Source: Deroplatys truncata
Taxonomy: Eukaryota > Arthropoda > Insecta > Mantodea > Mantidae
NCBI GenBank assembly: GCA_030765065.1
Contig: CM060985.1
Coordinates: 172,568,096-172,632,095, forward strand
Direction: 5' to 3'
DNA length: 64,000 nucleotides
Shown one piece after another: positions 10,783-21,344 of the stretch. The notes under the pieces are model-generated. The model worked only from the letters and a program-made list of their open reading frames with translations. It was not told the DNA's origin and searched no databases. Every line of letters begins with the position of its first letter. Positions within the stretch are counted from its first letter, which is position 1. Position numbers and translations under genes: made by a program.

Positions 10783-11245
10783 CTGCAAGACCAGAGTCCG
10801 CACTTACTCAATGACATTGTCATTTCGACTTGTTGAGGGCCTTCCTGAAAATGGTTCGCTGTCCACTGATGTGCGACCACCTTTGAAGCGGTTGTACCAC
10901 TCCTTTATCCGTAAGGTGCTCATCCCCAAAACCCTGTTGAATATTGAGAATGGTTTCCGCTGGATAACGCCATACTTTTGGCAAAATTTTATGCAATATC
11001 GTTGCTTAAGTTTTCCCATCATTTTACAAAAACTGAAATCCGACGACCGTTCACTACACGCCTTCACTTGTAGGCCGACTGTCAGCGACTGACGCTTTCT
11101 GCGTGCAGAAAAAAATTCACATCTCCGCCGAAGGAAGTCTCCCGCACTTCATTGGTTTACGCGGGGAAACAATAAGGTTCGATACTTTTTGAACACACCT
11201 CGTATACTTTTAGCTATCTGATTCATGGGAGGTTAGGTTTAGTTT

Positions 11246-11450
11246 TTTACTTTCTCTACTTTGTATAGTAAGTAGGGGAAGTATTGCATTCCACTCAAAA
11301 ATTCGATACTGAGATTTCACAGGAAATACATGTTTTGAGGTGCACTGAATGCATATAAAGCATTTTTGGAAGCATGTCCGTGAACAGCATAACTAAAAAA
11401 CGAACAGTCGGATAAACACCAATCCTTAAGTTCTTCATTACGCAACCCTG
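11246..11450 (+). repeat. Partial copy of TIR repeat family B
   Basis: The stretch TTTCTCTACTTTGTATAGTA, then GTATTGCATTCCACTCAAAA and GAACAGTCGGATAAACACCA, matches the left part of the complete family B element at 34200-35229. The rest of the element is missing. Confidence 0.8.
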
Positions 11451-11914
11451 GAAATACAATGTAATGTTTTCTTATTCACATCTAGAAGAAGATAGTTATA
11501 TAAATGTTGCTAAAGGGCACAGAAGAAAGGACAAACACACTCTAGATCTTGACAACATTAAGCTAGAACCAAAATATTCCACAGCCAAAAAATAAATCCT
11601 AATAAAATAAAGGATATTAATGACCTTTTGAAATATGTCACACCAGTTTATAATAGTTTAATTTCTCAAAATTAAACTACTCAGGACTGTGAAAATGAGG
11701 TGGACAATGAAGAAGTTTTGACATGCCTGATTATGTATAATAGACCTACAAGATAACTGTCTAAACATCATACTTGCAAAAACTTGAATGAATCAAACAT
11801 CTTTCATTACCTTTGAATATATCCTAACCATTTAATAATAGTATGATTTTACAAATTCTGACTACCCAGAGGTGTGAAAATGAGATGGATAGTAAAAAAT
11901 AATTGTGTGTTTGA
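11451..11914. other. No gene seen
   Basis: AT-rich sequence with no supported coding frame or element ends. Confidence 0.4.
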
Positions 11915-12237
11915 TGTGAATGTGAATGAGTAAACTTTATTTGTACAACTCTTATATACAATTCTTTTTTACAATATTCCACTTATAAACTAACTTAACC
12001 TATGTACAAATTTTCCTTGCAAGCTATGTACTGCTTATTTTGCCTGGCACCCTGCCTTATGGCTCAGCTGAGCAGCCCTTGCTACCCTTAATCACCTATG
12101 ATCCATCCTCTCCTTCCTCCGTTTGCCCTTCTACCTTTCTTAACTCTCTTACTTTTCTAATCCATTTCTCCTTTACTTTATTTAAGAACTCCCCCATATT
12201 CTTATTTTTTCTTTTCTTCTTAACATTTTAATTGCTA

Positions 12238-13320
12238 CTATTTTTCAATCCATTTTTCCTCCCATACTTTTTGTCTCCTTTCTGCTAATTTTTGCATTGT
12301 CATATAATGCCCTATACTCTCACCAACTCTGCATAGTTCACAAATTCTGCTTTTTCTGCCTCTTAGCCCTCTCAGGTACATTGATCCTGTTCTCATCCAT
12401 GCAAACACTTCTTTTTCAGCTCTATTACAACAATCCACATAACCTTCTCTTCTCCATTCCCTTTTTAGTAATCTACTAAACCTTAGTAATTTTTTATTCT
12501 CTAAGCTTCACCAAATCTCTTGTCTTTCTATGTCCTCCACTCTGTTTCTTACTGTTATACAGAAACTGTTGCTATTTCTTTCTCCTGCTCTTTAAATATC
12601 TCCCATTCCTATCTTCTCCATAATTTTTTCTACCCCTGTCCACAAGCTAATTCTTAAAATTTTCCCATCATCTTTTTTTAGACATCTAAACAAAAATTTT
12701 AATATCCTTTCAAGTATCACTCTCTTTCTTCTTGTTCTTCCTAATTCTACTTCCCTGGTGCTGATATTGGTAACTAAATAGCTCTTTACAGAACGTTCTA
12801 TAGCTCTGGTCTATTTTTCTGCTTAATTCAGATGCCCCCCCCCTACCAAATTTCAACTCCATATACCACTCTTGCTTCTAGCAATACCTCATACATTCTT
12901 TCTATCCATTTAGTTGGCATTTCTAATTTATATTTACACATCCTTACTCCTGTCATTGCCACCTTTCCTTTAGCCATAACCTTCCTGCTATGCATCGCCC
13001 ATTCACCATTACTGCTCATCCTCACCCCCAAATAATCAAACTCCTTGACAACTTCTAACTTTAAACCCATCCATCTGCCATTTCTCTTCTTTTTTAAATT
13101 TATTTCCTCTTTTAAACACCATAACTTCTGATTTATTTATATTTACTTTAATTCCCCATTCTTTGCAGAAATCATGTATTCCATTGATTTCTTTCTGTAA
13201 CTGTTATAGCCTCAATCATAAGTTCATCCGGGTATAGTAAACCTGGTATCTCTATTTCTATTATGGGATAGAGCAGATTTTTTTCTTTCACTCTTTCTAA
13301 TGTCATCTATGAATATCTTT
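12238..13320 (-). pseudogene. LINE RT distal part and C-terminal Cys/His region
   Basis: Minus strand, from 13320 down: FIDDI, a degenerate active site LLYPDELMIEA (the usual form is FADD or YADD), VVKEFDYLGVRMSSNGEW, ARVVYGVEIW (thumb region) and, at 12238-12438, RKSRICELCRVGESIGHYM, a CxxC-x8-H cluster typical of a LINE C-terminus. The catalytic Asp pair appears as Asp-Glu, so this copy would be inactive even apart from its stops. Confidence 0.85.
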
Positions 13321-13785
13321 ATCTTTACTGAATGTTGAGCTAATACAATACATATGGGCATGATCAGCGTCGAGCCCTGACTCCTTTTGCCGATCGTACC
13401 CAAGCTTCCGCATTTACAAAACATGTGTGTTGAGTTAGCTTTATATCGCTAACGTTTCTCATTTAAAGTTGCTATACCGCTTAGTGTTCTTCTCCCCTTC
13501 CCATCTCCTTCCCTTGCTTCCTCCATCATCTTTAAAACTCCACTATCAGCGGGAAATGGGAACTATTAGATGCAATTTGTAGAATGCTTATTTGTACCCA
13601 GTGCTGATCGGCCATAACAACACTTGCTCGTTCATATTAAGAAAATGTACCTCTCCCTCCTAGTCCTCTCCGTGTTTACCGTCCTTTATATCTAAATCAT
13701 TCACTTCATGATTTCATATAGATCTATCACTTGCTTATCAATACACTTGTCTTTACTTTGTCTAATTTGTTCCCTTCTATTCATT

Positions 13786-14217
13786 CTAGTCACTCTCCCT
13801 CCCTATTCTATTTACTCTCCCATTACTACTACTGTTCTGTTTTTCCATACTTTTCACGGAGCCTGCACTATTTCTATACATATGGCACACTTTCTTACTC
13901 CATAAATCTATTTCTGTTGGCTCCCATGACGGTCCCGCTTTGTTTCTGTCCAAAATCCGTAAACTCCCATTGGGTGTCAACACAATGCTTTCTTCTTCCA
14001 CCACTTCGCCACTCTGAAACCACGCCTCTGCCCTGCCCGCAACCATATCACGTGGCGATTGAACTCCCTCCCTCCTCGATGATGCCACTTTCCTAACTTT
14101 GCCAGCTGTTGTCCATACATCACTCTGATCTGACATCATTGCCTCGGCTCCTAATCCCCTCTCTGACTCAGCTATTTTCTTCCCACCAGCCCCATGTAGC
14201 AGTGATGTAACTTCCAT
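13786..14217 (-). CDS. Unassigned 143-codon ORF inside the LINE insertion
   Basis: Charged, low-hydrophobicity frame beginning MEVTSLLHGAGGKKIAES. Its first 40 residues are encoded by one half of a 129-bp tandem duplication, so the same start (MEVTSPARGAGGKKM) appears again upstream. I do not recognise the family. It could be a LINE first-ORF remnant or a chance frame, since the opposite strand is pyrimidine-rich. Confidence 0.25.
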   Translation of the reverse strand: MEVTSLLHGAGGKKIAESERGLGAEAMMSDQSDVWTTAGKVRKVASSRREGVQSPRDMVAGRAEAWFQSGEVVEEESIVLTPNGSLRILDRNKAGPSWEPTEIDLWSKKVCHMYRNSAGSVKSMEKQNSSSNGRVNRIGRESD

Positions 14218-14519
14218 TTTCCTTGTTTCGCCAGCTGATGCCCTTGCATCACTCTGATCTGACGTTCTTGGCCACGCCTACTCTCTAACACCGTCATCTT
14301 CTTTCCGCCAGCCCCACGTGCCGGTGACGTAACTTCCATGTATCGATCCTTAGCCTCTAGTCTCGGATCGCTCTTTGGACTTCCTCTGCATCTATGAATA
14401 TAGGGTAGTTAAATTATATCTGAACCCACTCGCGGCCTCTCTCTTCTGCGCAAGGCAACCAGCAGTCGCCGGGGAAATTACACCGGCAGAGGCGGACTAA
14501 AATCCTTACCTTATAATAG

Positions 14520-14866
14520 ATACTGGAAATGTTGACCTTCTGCTCTCAAACAGGCAGCATATCTCATGTAAATATTCTCGCTCACTCTCCGAAGCTCAGC
14601 AACAGGAATTCTTGTGATTTCTCTAAGTTCGTGTAGTGTGCGAGGATTGGAACGATACACTTTGTCTTTTAAAGAACCCCATAAATAAAAATCACGAGGT
14701 CAGGAGAATGAGGGGGTCGCAAATGAACACTAATTATTCTGTCATCAAACAAGCCGTATGTGCTGTGGAGAATCTAGCTGGGACCAACCAAATGATTTCT
14801 CTTCTTCTGTTAAGCAATTGCAAAATGGCCTCAGAATTTATCTGTAATTCAACTACCCTATAAATT
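14520..14866 (-). pseudogene. Tc1/mariner-superfamily transposase C-terminal fragment
   Basis: The minus strand gives WFQLDSPQHIRLV, a decayed form of the motif around the second catalytic Asp, then HLRPPHSPDL (the xPPxSPDL motif before the third acidic residue), KTKCIVP and a tail related to that of the 57535-57768 fragment. N-terminal parts are absent here. It is a relic within the LINE insertion. Confidence 0.7.
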
Positions 14867-15170
14867 AAATAATATAGGGCTCAATTTGCACCCTTGTCTT
14901 AATCCTATTTTTGCTCAGTCTTTTCTGTAATTCATTATTTTTACATCTTATACAAAATTTTATCTTTATAAATTTTCCCTAATTTCTTTTATAAAATTTT
15001 CTCTTACCCCTTTCTTTCTTAATGTATAAACTAATGCTTCTCTGTTTATTGTATAAAATGCTTTTTCAAAATCTGCAAAAAAACATGTATATCCTTCCTC
15101 TTTTCCTGCTCAGATACTTATCTATTATAAATGCATTATCTATTGTTGTTTTCCTTTCCTAAAACCTGCT

Positions 15171-16003
15171 TCATATTCTGAGTTTTCCTTTGTCTTCCAC
15201 CCATTTTCTTAATCTGTCGACCAATATATCTGTGTATATTTTCCCTAATATTGATAATAAACTTATACCCCTATAGTTCTCTGTTCTATTTGCTCCTCCC
15301 TTCCCTTTGTAGATTAGTACCACCATAGTTATTTTCCAACATTCTGGCACCATCATTCTTTTCTTTAATTTTATTTAATAATTTTGTCATCACTTTTAAA
15401 CCATTTTGCATTTCCCCATACATTTTCCAAAATTCCCCTGGTATTCCATCTATTCCTACTGCCTTGCCTTTTTTATATGCCTTATTTGCTGGTAAACTTT
15501 CAGCTCTGTGATTTTACCATCTAATTTTTCATTGAATATTCCTTCTTATCCTACCTCTTTCGGATCTAACTTTACTCTCTTCCCTTCTCCAATTAGCCTT
15601 CTAAAATATCCAATTGATTCACTTGGTGTAATTTCATTTTTCTCCTCTCTATTCCTGCTCGTCATCCTCACTATTTCGCATAGTTTTTTTTACTATCCTT
15701 TCCATCTATTGCTGCCTTTAGTTTCCCTTCTATATTTCCCTGCCATTCTTTCCTCTTAGGCTCAAGCAAAACTTTATATCCTCCCTTAAGTTTCATTAGG
15801 TTTTGTCTATCCCTTTCCTTCTCTGATATCCTCCACCTAATAAGCTCTTTAAATAACTCCTTTTCTCGCTCTGCACTCAAACCACTCCTTAATTTCCTGC
15901 CCCTTTCCATACCTGCTCCTGCTCTTGTTAGTAATAATTTCAGTAGCTCTAATACTTTTTCTGGTTTTCCCTCATTCATAGCCATTCTTATTCCACGCTC
16001 CAC
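15171..16003 (-). pseudogene. LINE reverse transcriptase, N-terminal part
   Basis: A charged region at 15671-16003 (EGKPEKVLELLKLL) leads into PECWKITMVVLIYKGKG, then NRTENYRGISLLSILGKIYT and DRLRKWVEDKGKL (15171-15356). These are the standard first RT blocks: W-x6-YKGKG, then NYRGISLL. The frame is broken further downstream, where KLSPILFNL (about 14868-14900) is the last block before the insertion. Confidence 0.85.
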
Positions 16004-16240
16004 AATCTGACTTACCTTTGAATTTAATTGTTTTCAAAATTCTTCCTTTAGTTCCTCCCTTCATTTATACATTTTTATTGTTTTTATTTGAACTACTTCC
16101 TTATTCTTTACCTTTTGCTCCAAAACATTTATTTCCCTCATTAATGGAAAACGGCTACTACTTACTACTTCATTTATTATTTTAAATGTAGTAATTCTCT
16201 CCTCCAGTTTCTCACTACATAATATGTAGTCTACTACACT

Positions 16241-16880
16241 TTACCTGTTTGTGTTTACAGATGTAAACTTTTCCTCATCTCCTTCCATTGTTCCATTACA
16301 TATTAACATGTTTATCTCACAAAATTCTAGTATTTTTTTTCCTTCCCTATTACTCACTCCATCTCTGCTTTTCCTTGGCCTTATCACATCCATATCCTCT
16401 TCTACCTGCTCTTTGCATAATAACCTTCCATTCTCCTCCCCTATTCTCGCATTCAAATCTCCCATCACAATAAATTCTGTCTCTGGCATCTTTTCTTGTA
16501 TTTCCCCCATGTCTTCTTCTAGGTTACTATAAAAATAACCGTCATAAAAGTATGATGCTTCTGGAGGGTTATATGCTACCCCTTCTACTAATCTTACTCC
16601 GTTATTCTGTTTAATTATTGATCATAATGCTTAGAACCTCTATTCTCCGTTTTTTCTATACCAATAATTGTTTACATACCGTTCTTTACAAACAGACCTA
16701 CTCCTCCTGATGCTCTTCCCCTATGGCAACTTTTCCTTGCCTTTTTCTCTAGAAACTTAAAACCTGCTATCTCTTCCTTTCCCAACCATGTCTCTGCCAC
16801 TCCTACAAAATCCATAGAGCACATAATGTTTTTAATTTCACCAGTGCCTATCTTATTTCTTAGCCCTTCCACATTCCAAA
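16241..16880 (-). pseudogene. LINE apurinic-type endonuclease domain
   Basis: The minus strand shows FVGVAETWL (16672-16872, catalytic Glu of the ETWL motif), GGVGLFVKN and then, in another frame, FIVMGDLNARIGEENG (16241-16510), the GDLNA-R motif of APE-type nucleases. The nuclease nicks target DNA to prime reverse transcription. A frameshift separates the two halves. Confidence 0.88.
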
Positions 16881-16883
16881 ATA

Positions 16884-18130
16884 TTAATTTTGACCCCTTT
16901 CCCTATTTGTTCTTGAAACAAAACTCTCCATCATTTTCCTGTATCTTGTAGTTCTATGCCCCATTTCCCTTTCTTCTCTTTCACCCCTAAGCTGAATATC
17001 ATCCTCCTTGGATATAATTTTTAAACCCTTCTTTTTTATTATTTCTTCTGCCTCACTCATGGATCCTACCCATATCACTTCCCCACTCTGTGCTTTGCCC
17101 CTTCCCACACTTTCACTTCTCACAGTCTCCCTTCCATCACTCCTGCTGCCTCCCATCTTCTTTCTTCTGGCCCCTCCCTCTCGGTCATCTCGCTCACCAA
17201 AGTTGCTCCTTCAACATCCCCTTTACCACCAATTCTTCTTCCTGCCTTCCCCTTGTTATCTCTTGTTGATGTATCTCCCTTGTCTCTCTCCAATGCTGCT
17301 TCTCCCACTTCTCCTGCCCTCCTGATCAGCTGTCGTATGTCTCATGGTTCTCTCGTGTTGATGCCCTCTTTTTGCCCATGTTTGACTTTGCTGAAATCCT
17401 GCTGATGATCCCATTCTCTGTTCAGGTTTTTGTCCTGTGTTTTCCGGCTGTTCTATATTTTTCTACCATGCGTACATTCCTCTGGCTTCATTTCTTTTAA
17501 TATTCATACTCCATTTTTCACCTTCTACTATTAAATGTAGACCACTTAAGATTGCTTTTCTTCCCTCCGCCCTTGCTCCTTCATTCTTTGAATTAATTCC
17601 TTCCTTAAGTCTTTTTCCTCTTTTGTATAGTCCTGTTCTATAAATATTTTTGTCCCCTTAGGCTTCTTGTTTATCTAATAATCTCCCATTTTTGTCCCAT
17701 TGTTGTCAATTTCAAAATAATAGGTCTTGGCCGTCTTCCTTTTTTGCCTATCTTAAACATATCTTCAATTTCCCAGCCGTACATCCACATTCTACTTCTT
17801 CTTTCTGTATTTTCATCGCATCTTTTAACTCTCTTGTATTATTATCCATCCTTTTTCCTAGTTGTTTTCCCCTCTCCCTTATTTCTTCCATTAACTTGCT
17901 TATTTCTGCTGGTCCTGGGTTCTATTCCACTCCTCCTATTATAAGCAATATCACGATTACCATCCTGATGACTCCCCATATCCAAGTTTCCATTTTTACT
18001 TTTCTGTCTTTTCTAATTTTTTTTTCTGCATTGGTACGTTTGAACATCCACTCCCATTTTATCATGTGCTTTTGTACTTATTCCATTACACGAACTTCCT
18101 CTCTTGCTGCTGGCTTACGACTCTCGTGTT
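16884..18130 (-). pseudogene. LINE N-terminal region with 2A-like motif and coiled coil
   Basis: Near the 5' end the minus strand encodes a basic stretch, a hydrophobic run VIVILLIIGGVE, a TAG stop and then NPGP, followed by a coiled-coil-like segment (EISKLMEEIRERGKQLGKRM). Further on, charged Lys/Arg/Glu-rich sequence continues to 16884 (GGSRSDGRETVRSESVGRGK). The order 2A-like site, coiled coil, endonuclease, RT is one reported for APE-type LINEs that use ribosome skipping. Several stops break the frame. Confidence 0.65.
17910..17945 (-). other. 2A-like ribosome-skipping motif (GGVE-stop-NPGP)
   Basis: Codons on the minus strand read Leu-Ile-Ile-Gly-Gly-Val-Glu-TAG-Asn-Pro-Gly-Pro. The consensus is D-V/I-E-x-N-P-G-P; here the variable x is a stop and the Asp is Gly. 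The hydrophobic run directly upstream is also typical. The motif is recognisable but not functional as it stands. Confidence 0.6.
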
Positions 18131-18140
18131 TGATATAGCT

Positions 18141-18559
18141 GATTGAGTAAACATAAACCTTGTATCAGCTTATATGTCCTTTGAAACTGTTGAATAATAG
18201 CCATGTAAACATGACAACAAAACTTTTAAGAACTAGTATGGATAAAGATTGTTTCATTTGATTTACAAAAAGTGCTGATTTGTTGCAAGTTTTTTTATTT
18301 TTTGTGTAAGACAGAACTAAAAGTAACAGTGCAACAGTAGTCCAACCTAGAAAAATATTCTAGCAACTAACAAAAACTTCTTAAAAATGTTATACACTGA
18401 TCAGTGCATTGTTGTTTAGTAAGCTGAAAAAAATAAAATCAAGTGACTTAAACACAGTGTTTCTCCATTTTTAAAAAAACTATGGGAGAGACCAGTTGCA
18501 CTGACCCCTTCAAATCTAACTACTAAGTAAAGTTCTTATTATATACTTAGTATTTATTT
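18141..18559. other. No gene seen
   Basis: AT-rich spacer between the LINE 5' end and the decayed zinc fingers. Confidence 0.4.
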
Positions 18560-18958
18560 GGCACCATACTCTCATGAATTAAATTGTGCCTGCTCAAATC
18601 TGACAAATGAGTATTCCTCTTCTCACACATTTCACACTAGTGCGGCTTTTTACCCTCAGGAATCAAATTATGGGTTTTCAAATGTGACAAATAAAGCTCT
18701 TATCACATATTCTACATGTGTGACTTTCCACCCTCATGAATGAAATTAGGAGTTTTCAAATGTGACAAGACTAAATCTCTTATCACTTATTTCACGCTAG
18801 TGCGGTTTTTTACCCTCAGGAAACAAATTACGTGTTTTCAAATCTGACAAATGGGTAAACCTCTTATCCCATATTTCACATTTGTCTGGCTTTTTATTCT
18901 CACGAATAAAATTATGGGTTCTCAAATGTGACTGAGTAACGCTATCACATATTTAACA
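18560..18958 (-). pseudogene. Decayed zinc-finger repeats downstream of the ZNF stop
   Basis: Continuing past the stop at 18959, the minus strand still shows C-x2-C/H-x3-H finger relics on an 84-bp rhythm: KCEIWDKRFTHLSDLKTRN, a REISDKRFS form, and CEMCEKRNTHLSDLSRHNL. Three of them carry the His-Lys-Cys triplet as CAC TAG or its decayed form, an AAG to TAG change. At least four fingers have been lost from the reading frame, whether as old pseudogene tail or as 3' UTR. Confidence 0.8.
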
Positions 18959-19919
18959 CTAGTGTGGCATTTCACCCTCATGAATAAAATTATGCTTTTT
19001 CAAATTTGACAAATAAATGAAGCTCTTATCACATATTTCACACTTGTGTGGCATTTTATCCTGATGACTCAAATGATGCTTTCTCAAGTCTGACAAACGG
19101 GTGAGCCTCTTATCACATATTTCACACTTGTGTGGCTTTATACCCTCGTGAATAAAATTATGGGTTTTCAAAGTGGACAACTGAGTGAAGCTCTTATCAC
19201 ATATTTCACACCTGTGTGGCTTTTTACCCTCGTGAATCAAATTATGGGTTTTCAAACCTGACAAGCGGGTAAACCTTTTATCACATATTTCACATTTGTG
19301 TGGCTTTGTACCCTCATGAATAAAATTATGGGTTTTCAAATGTGACAACTGAGTGAAGCTCTTATCACATATGTCACACTTGTGTGGCTTTTTACCCTCA
19401 TGGATAAAATAATGGGTTTTCAAATATGACAACTGAGTGAAGCTCTTATCACATATTTCACACTTGTGTGGTTTTTTACCCTCATGAATCAAATTATGTG
19501 TTTTCAAACCGGATAAACGAGTATACCTCTTATCACATATTTTACACTTGTATGGCTTTATGCCATCATGAATAAAATTACGTCTTTTCAAGCTTGACAA
19601 GTCAGTAAAGTTCTTATCAGAAGTTTCACAACTGTTTGGCTTACCTTTAAGTCTTTTCAAATCTGACAAGACAGTAAACCTCTTTTCGAGAAGGTCACAC
19701 TTGTGTGGCCTTATACCCTCATGGTGTAGTTTACCACCACCAGGTTGTTCGCAGTGAACAAGTTTTTCTATGGTTGGTATTTCAGTAGTATCGCTTTCTT
19801 GAATTTCACATTCAGGAATATCCTCTCTATTAAAGGAGCATGAGTCTTTCTCTGAGTCTTTAGCAGAGTGCAATGGTGACTTACTAGTGCTATCACCTGA
19901 AACTGCTGCTACGCACATT
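18959..19919 (-). CDS. C2H2 zinc-finger protein, terminal exon
   Basis: A 319-codon frame. Residues 1-68 are acidic and finger-free; two degenerate fingers follow (about 74-117), then seven intact C-x2-C-x12-H-x3-H fingers at residues 125-145, 153-173, 181-201, 209-229, 237-257, 265-285 and 293-313, with linkers such as HEGKKPHKC. Such proteins bind DNA in the nucleus, usually as transcription regulators; the target cannot be told. The frame starts right after a strong splice acceptor (TCCTTCCACATTTCAG, ending at 19920), so the ATG at 19918 may be internal to a longer protein. The fingers are very alike, suggesting recent tandem expansion. The stop at the end replaces a Lys codon of an eighth finger. 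Confidence 0.88.
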
Positions 19920-19940
19920 CTGAAATGTGGAAGGATTCAG
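19920..19940 (-). promoter_or_regulatory. Splice acceptor of the zinc-finger exon
   Basis: On the minus strand a pyrimidine-rich tract ends in ACATTTCAG immediately before the A of AATGTGCG. In the zinc-finger frame, 2 nt must come from the upstream exon. Confidence 0.7.
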
Positions 19941-20869
19941 AACCATTAAGTACAAAACTAAGAGCATGAAAGAGAATTAAATGTAAAAAGAACACCTCTG
20001 TTTGATAATGCTACGTATATGCTAAAAAATTAGTGACATCTCTTTAACTGTAGTTACAAATTCTTCAAGTAAACCAACTATGTTAATCATTACAATTAAA
20101 TTAACTTTCTTAATTCACAATATCATTAGATAATTAAGGAAATCTTTCAAATGGAGTACATGTTAATGGTAAATCCAGTCTGATGTTCATGACAACACAA
20201 CCAAGGTGTGTTACATGCACTGAAAAATACATCAACCTCCTGGTTTGCTCTAACAGCAATTATTCAAAGTAGTTTTATGAGGAATTCCTGTATCGATTAC
20301 GTTTGGCAGGAAAATATATGTATGACAACGTATTTATCACCAAGCAAGTACTCATTCAGCATCCAAAACAAGATGGAATGTTTCACATGAGAAAATTCTG
20401 TACTGCTTGTGACATGAGGAACAAATTAATGACTTAACACTTCTAAAAACTATAATGTTTTTGAAATTTCAAATCAACAGCAACAAATTTCATATATAGT
20501 TAATGTTCCAAAGCAATGCATTTAATAAACAATGTAAGTTGTCAAGATCTACATTTACATTTAATAACTCTATGTCTCTATCCTTTCATTTAGCAGTAAT
20601 AGAAAATTATATTAATTCAGAATTAAGAGGTCTTCACACTACTTTATATTCACAGAAAATGCAAGATACAAATATTATTAGTCATGAAAATATGTTAAAC
20701 TTATGGTATTTAAAACCAAAACTGCCAAGAGATATTTTTGAGAAAACCATAAATTAGTACAGTTTTTCATTTAAAGGGTAGGAAGAGAATCTTAGTGACC
20801 GATCTTTGGAAGCTGCTAAATTTCACTAACTCTGGAACTTGCCAGTCTTTTAATTTTCAAGTCATGCTG

Positions 20870-21015
20870 ACCACAGACACACAGATCTTTTGCAAACAGT
20901 TTGGTTCTTTTCAGGTGACCTCAAAACATGTAGTTTAAGTGAAGTAATGATATCCAATTCATGGGTGGAATAAAATAATTCCTCTAGTTACCCTAGGTAT
21001 GTGTGGAGGAAGTAC
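20870..21015 (-). repeat. Partial, diverged copy of TIR repeat family B
   Basis: Reads GACCTCAAAACATGTAGTTT then GGGTGGAATAAAATAATTCC on the plus strand, matching the minus orientation of the family B head (compare 38640-38720). Confidence 0.6.
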
Positions 21016-21199
21016 AAATGTACACGAATGTTGCATTTTAATGAAGTAAACATTTTTGCTAGAGTGAATTATCAGTCATTTTGAGAAGAGGAAAGGGATT
21101 AAACAATGTACATGCCAAGAGCAGTTATAGTGCATCCTTAAAAGATGCTGGACTATAATATGAAGTGGACATTCACTTGACATTTTATTTTTTAGTTAA

Positions 21200-21330
21200 T
21201 GATTTATAGACACAAAGAGATGGTTTTTCCAAAATTGAAGTTTTTTTGGGTTCAGGAAACCTCAAAATACCCATTTCTGGTGAAAGCTAAATACTGAGCT
21301 TTTTGAGTGCAATACAATACTACCTCTAAC
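21200..21330 (-). repeat. Second partial copy of TIR repeat family B
   Basis: Contains GGTTCAGGAAACCTCAAAAT, TTTCTGGTGAAAGCT and GAGTGCAATACAATACTACC, again the minus orientation of the family B head. Confidence 0.65.
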
Positions 21331-21344
21331 TACAATGGACGAAG

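Larger units (their letters stand above)
9440..11067 (-). pseudogene. Mariner transposase, decayed and split by SINEs
   Basis: Pieces in order on the minus strand: an N-terminal helix-turn-helix segment at 10804-11067 (IKFCQKYG, then LRIKEWYNRFKGGRTSVDSE and GRPSTSRND); a second helix-turn-helix at about 10310-10480 (VLELAKEMGISIGSVHSIL); the start of the catalytic domain at 10068-10277 (GYDPETKMQSS); and the C-terminal tail at 9440-9560 (RERWEKC, then QGDYFEAD). The protein would bind the element ends and catalyse cut-and-paste transposition in the nucleus. In-frame stops occur in the tail and both SINEs break the frame, so it is dead. Confidence 0.9.
9405..11202 (-). mobile_element. Mariner element carrying two SINE insertions
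   Basis: The ends are imperfect inverted repeats: left AGGTGTGTTAAAAATGTATC and right, read inward, AGGTGTGTTCAAAAAGTATC. TA dinucleotides flank the element at 9403-9404 and 11203-11204, as expected for mariner. Removing the SINEs at 9673-9969 and 10493-10782 leaves about 1.2 kb, the usual mariner size. The element sits inside the tandem array of 8760-9402, which continues at 11205. Confidence 0.93.
13333..14866. mobile_element. Insertion splitting the LINE reverse transcriptase
   Basis: LINE coding similarity stops at SPILFNL (about 14868) and resumes at FIDDI (about 13320), which are adjacent in related proteins. The related strings TTTATCTTTACT (about 13318) and TTTATCTGTAAT (about 14837) near the two ends could be a target duplication. 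The insert holds a Tc1/mariner-type C-terminal fragment at 14520-14866, a 129-bp tandem duplication at 14094-14340 and an unassigned 143-codon minus frame (13786-14217). It may be composite. Edges are good to about 20 bp. Confidence 0.7.
11915..18140 (-). mobile_element. LINE (APE-type non-LTR retrotransposon), near full length, decayed
   Basis: The minus strand shows, in order, a 2A-like motif with a coiled-coil region, an apurinic-type endonuclease, a reverse transcriptase and a C-terminal Cys/His segment. The span is 6.2 kb including an insertion at about 13333-14866, leaving about 4.7 kb, a plausible full length. The plus strand is strongly pyrimidine-rich here, so its long open frames are shadows. 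Stops and frameshifts are frequent. Clade not assigned with confidence. Confidence 0.9.

Noticed and set aside
12040-18140. Plus-strand ORFs rich in Ser, Leu, Phe and Pro
   Set aside because: Pyrimidine-rich complement of the minus-strand LINE coding sequence.
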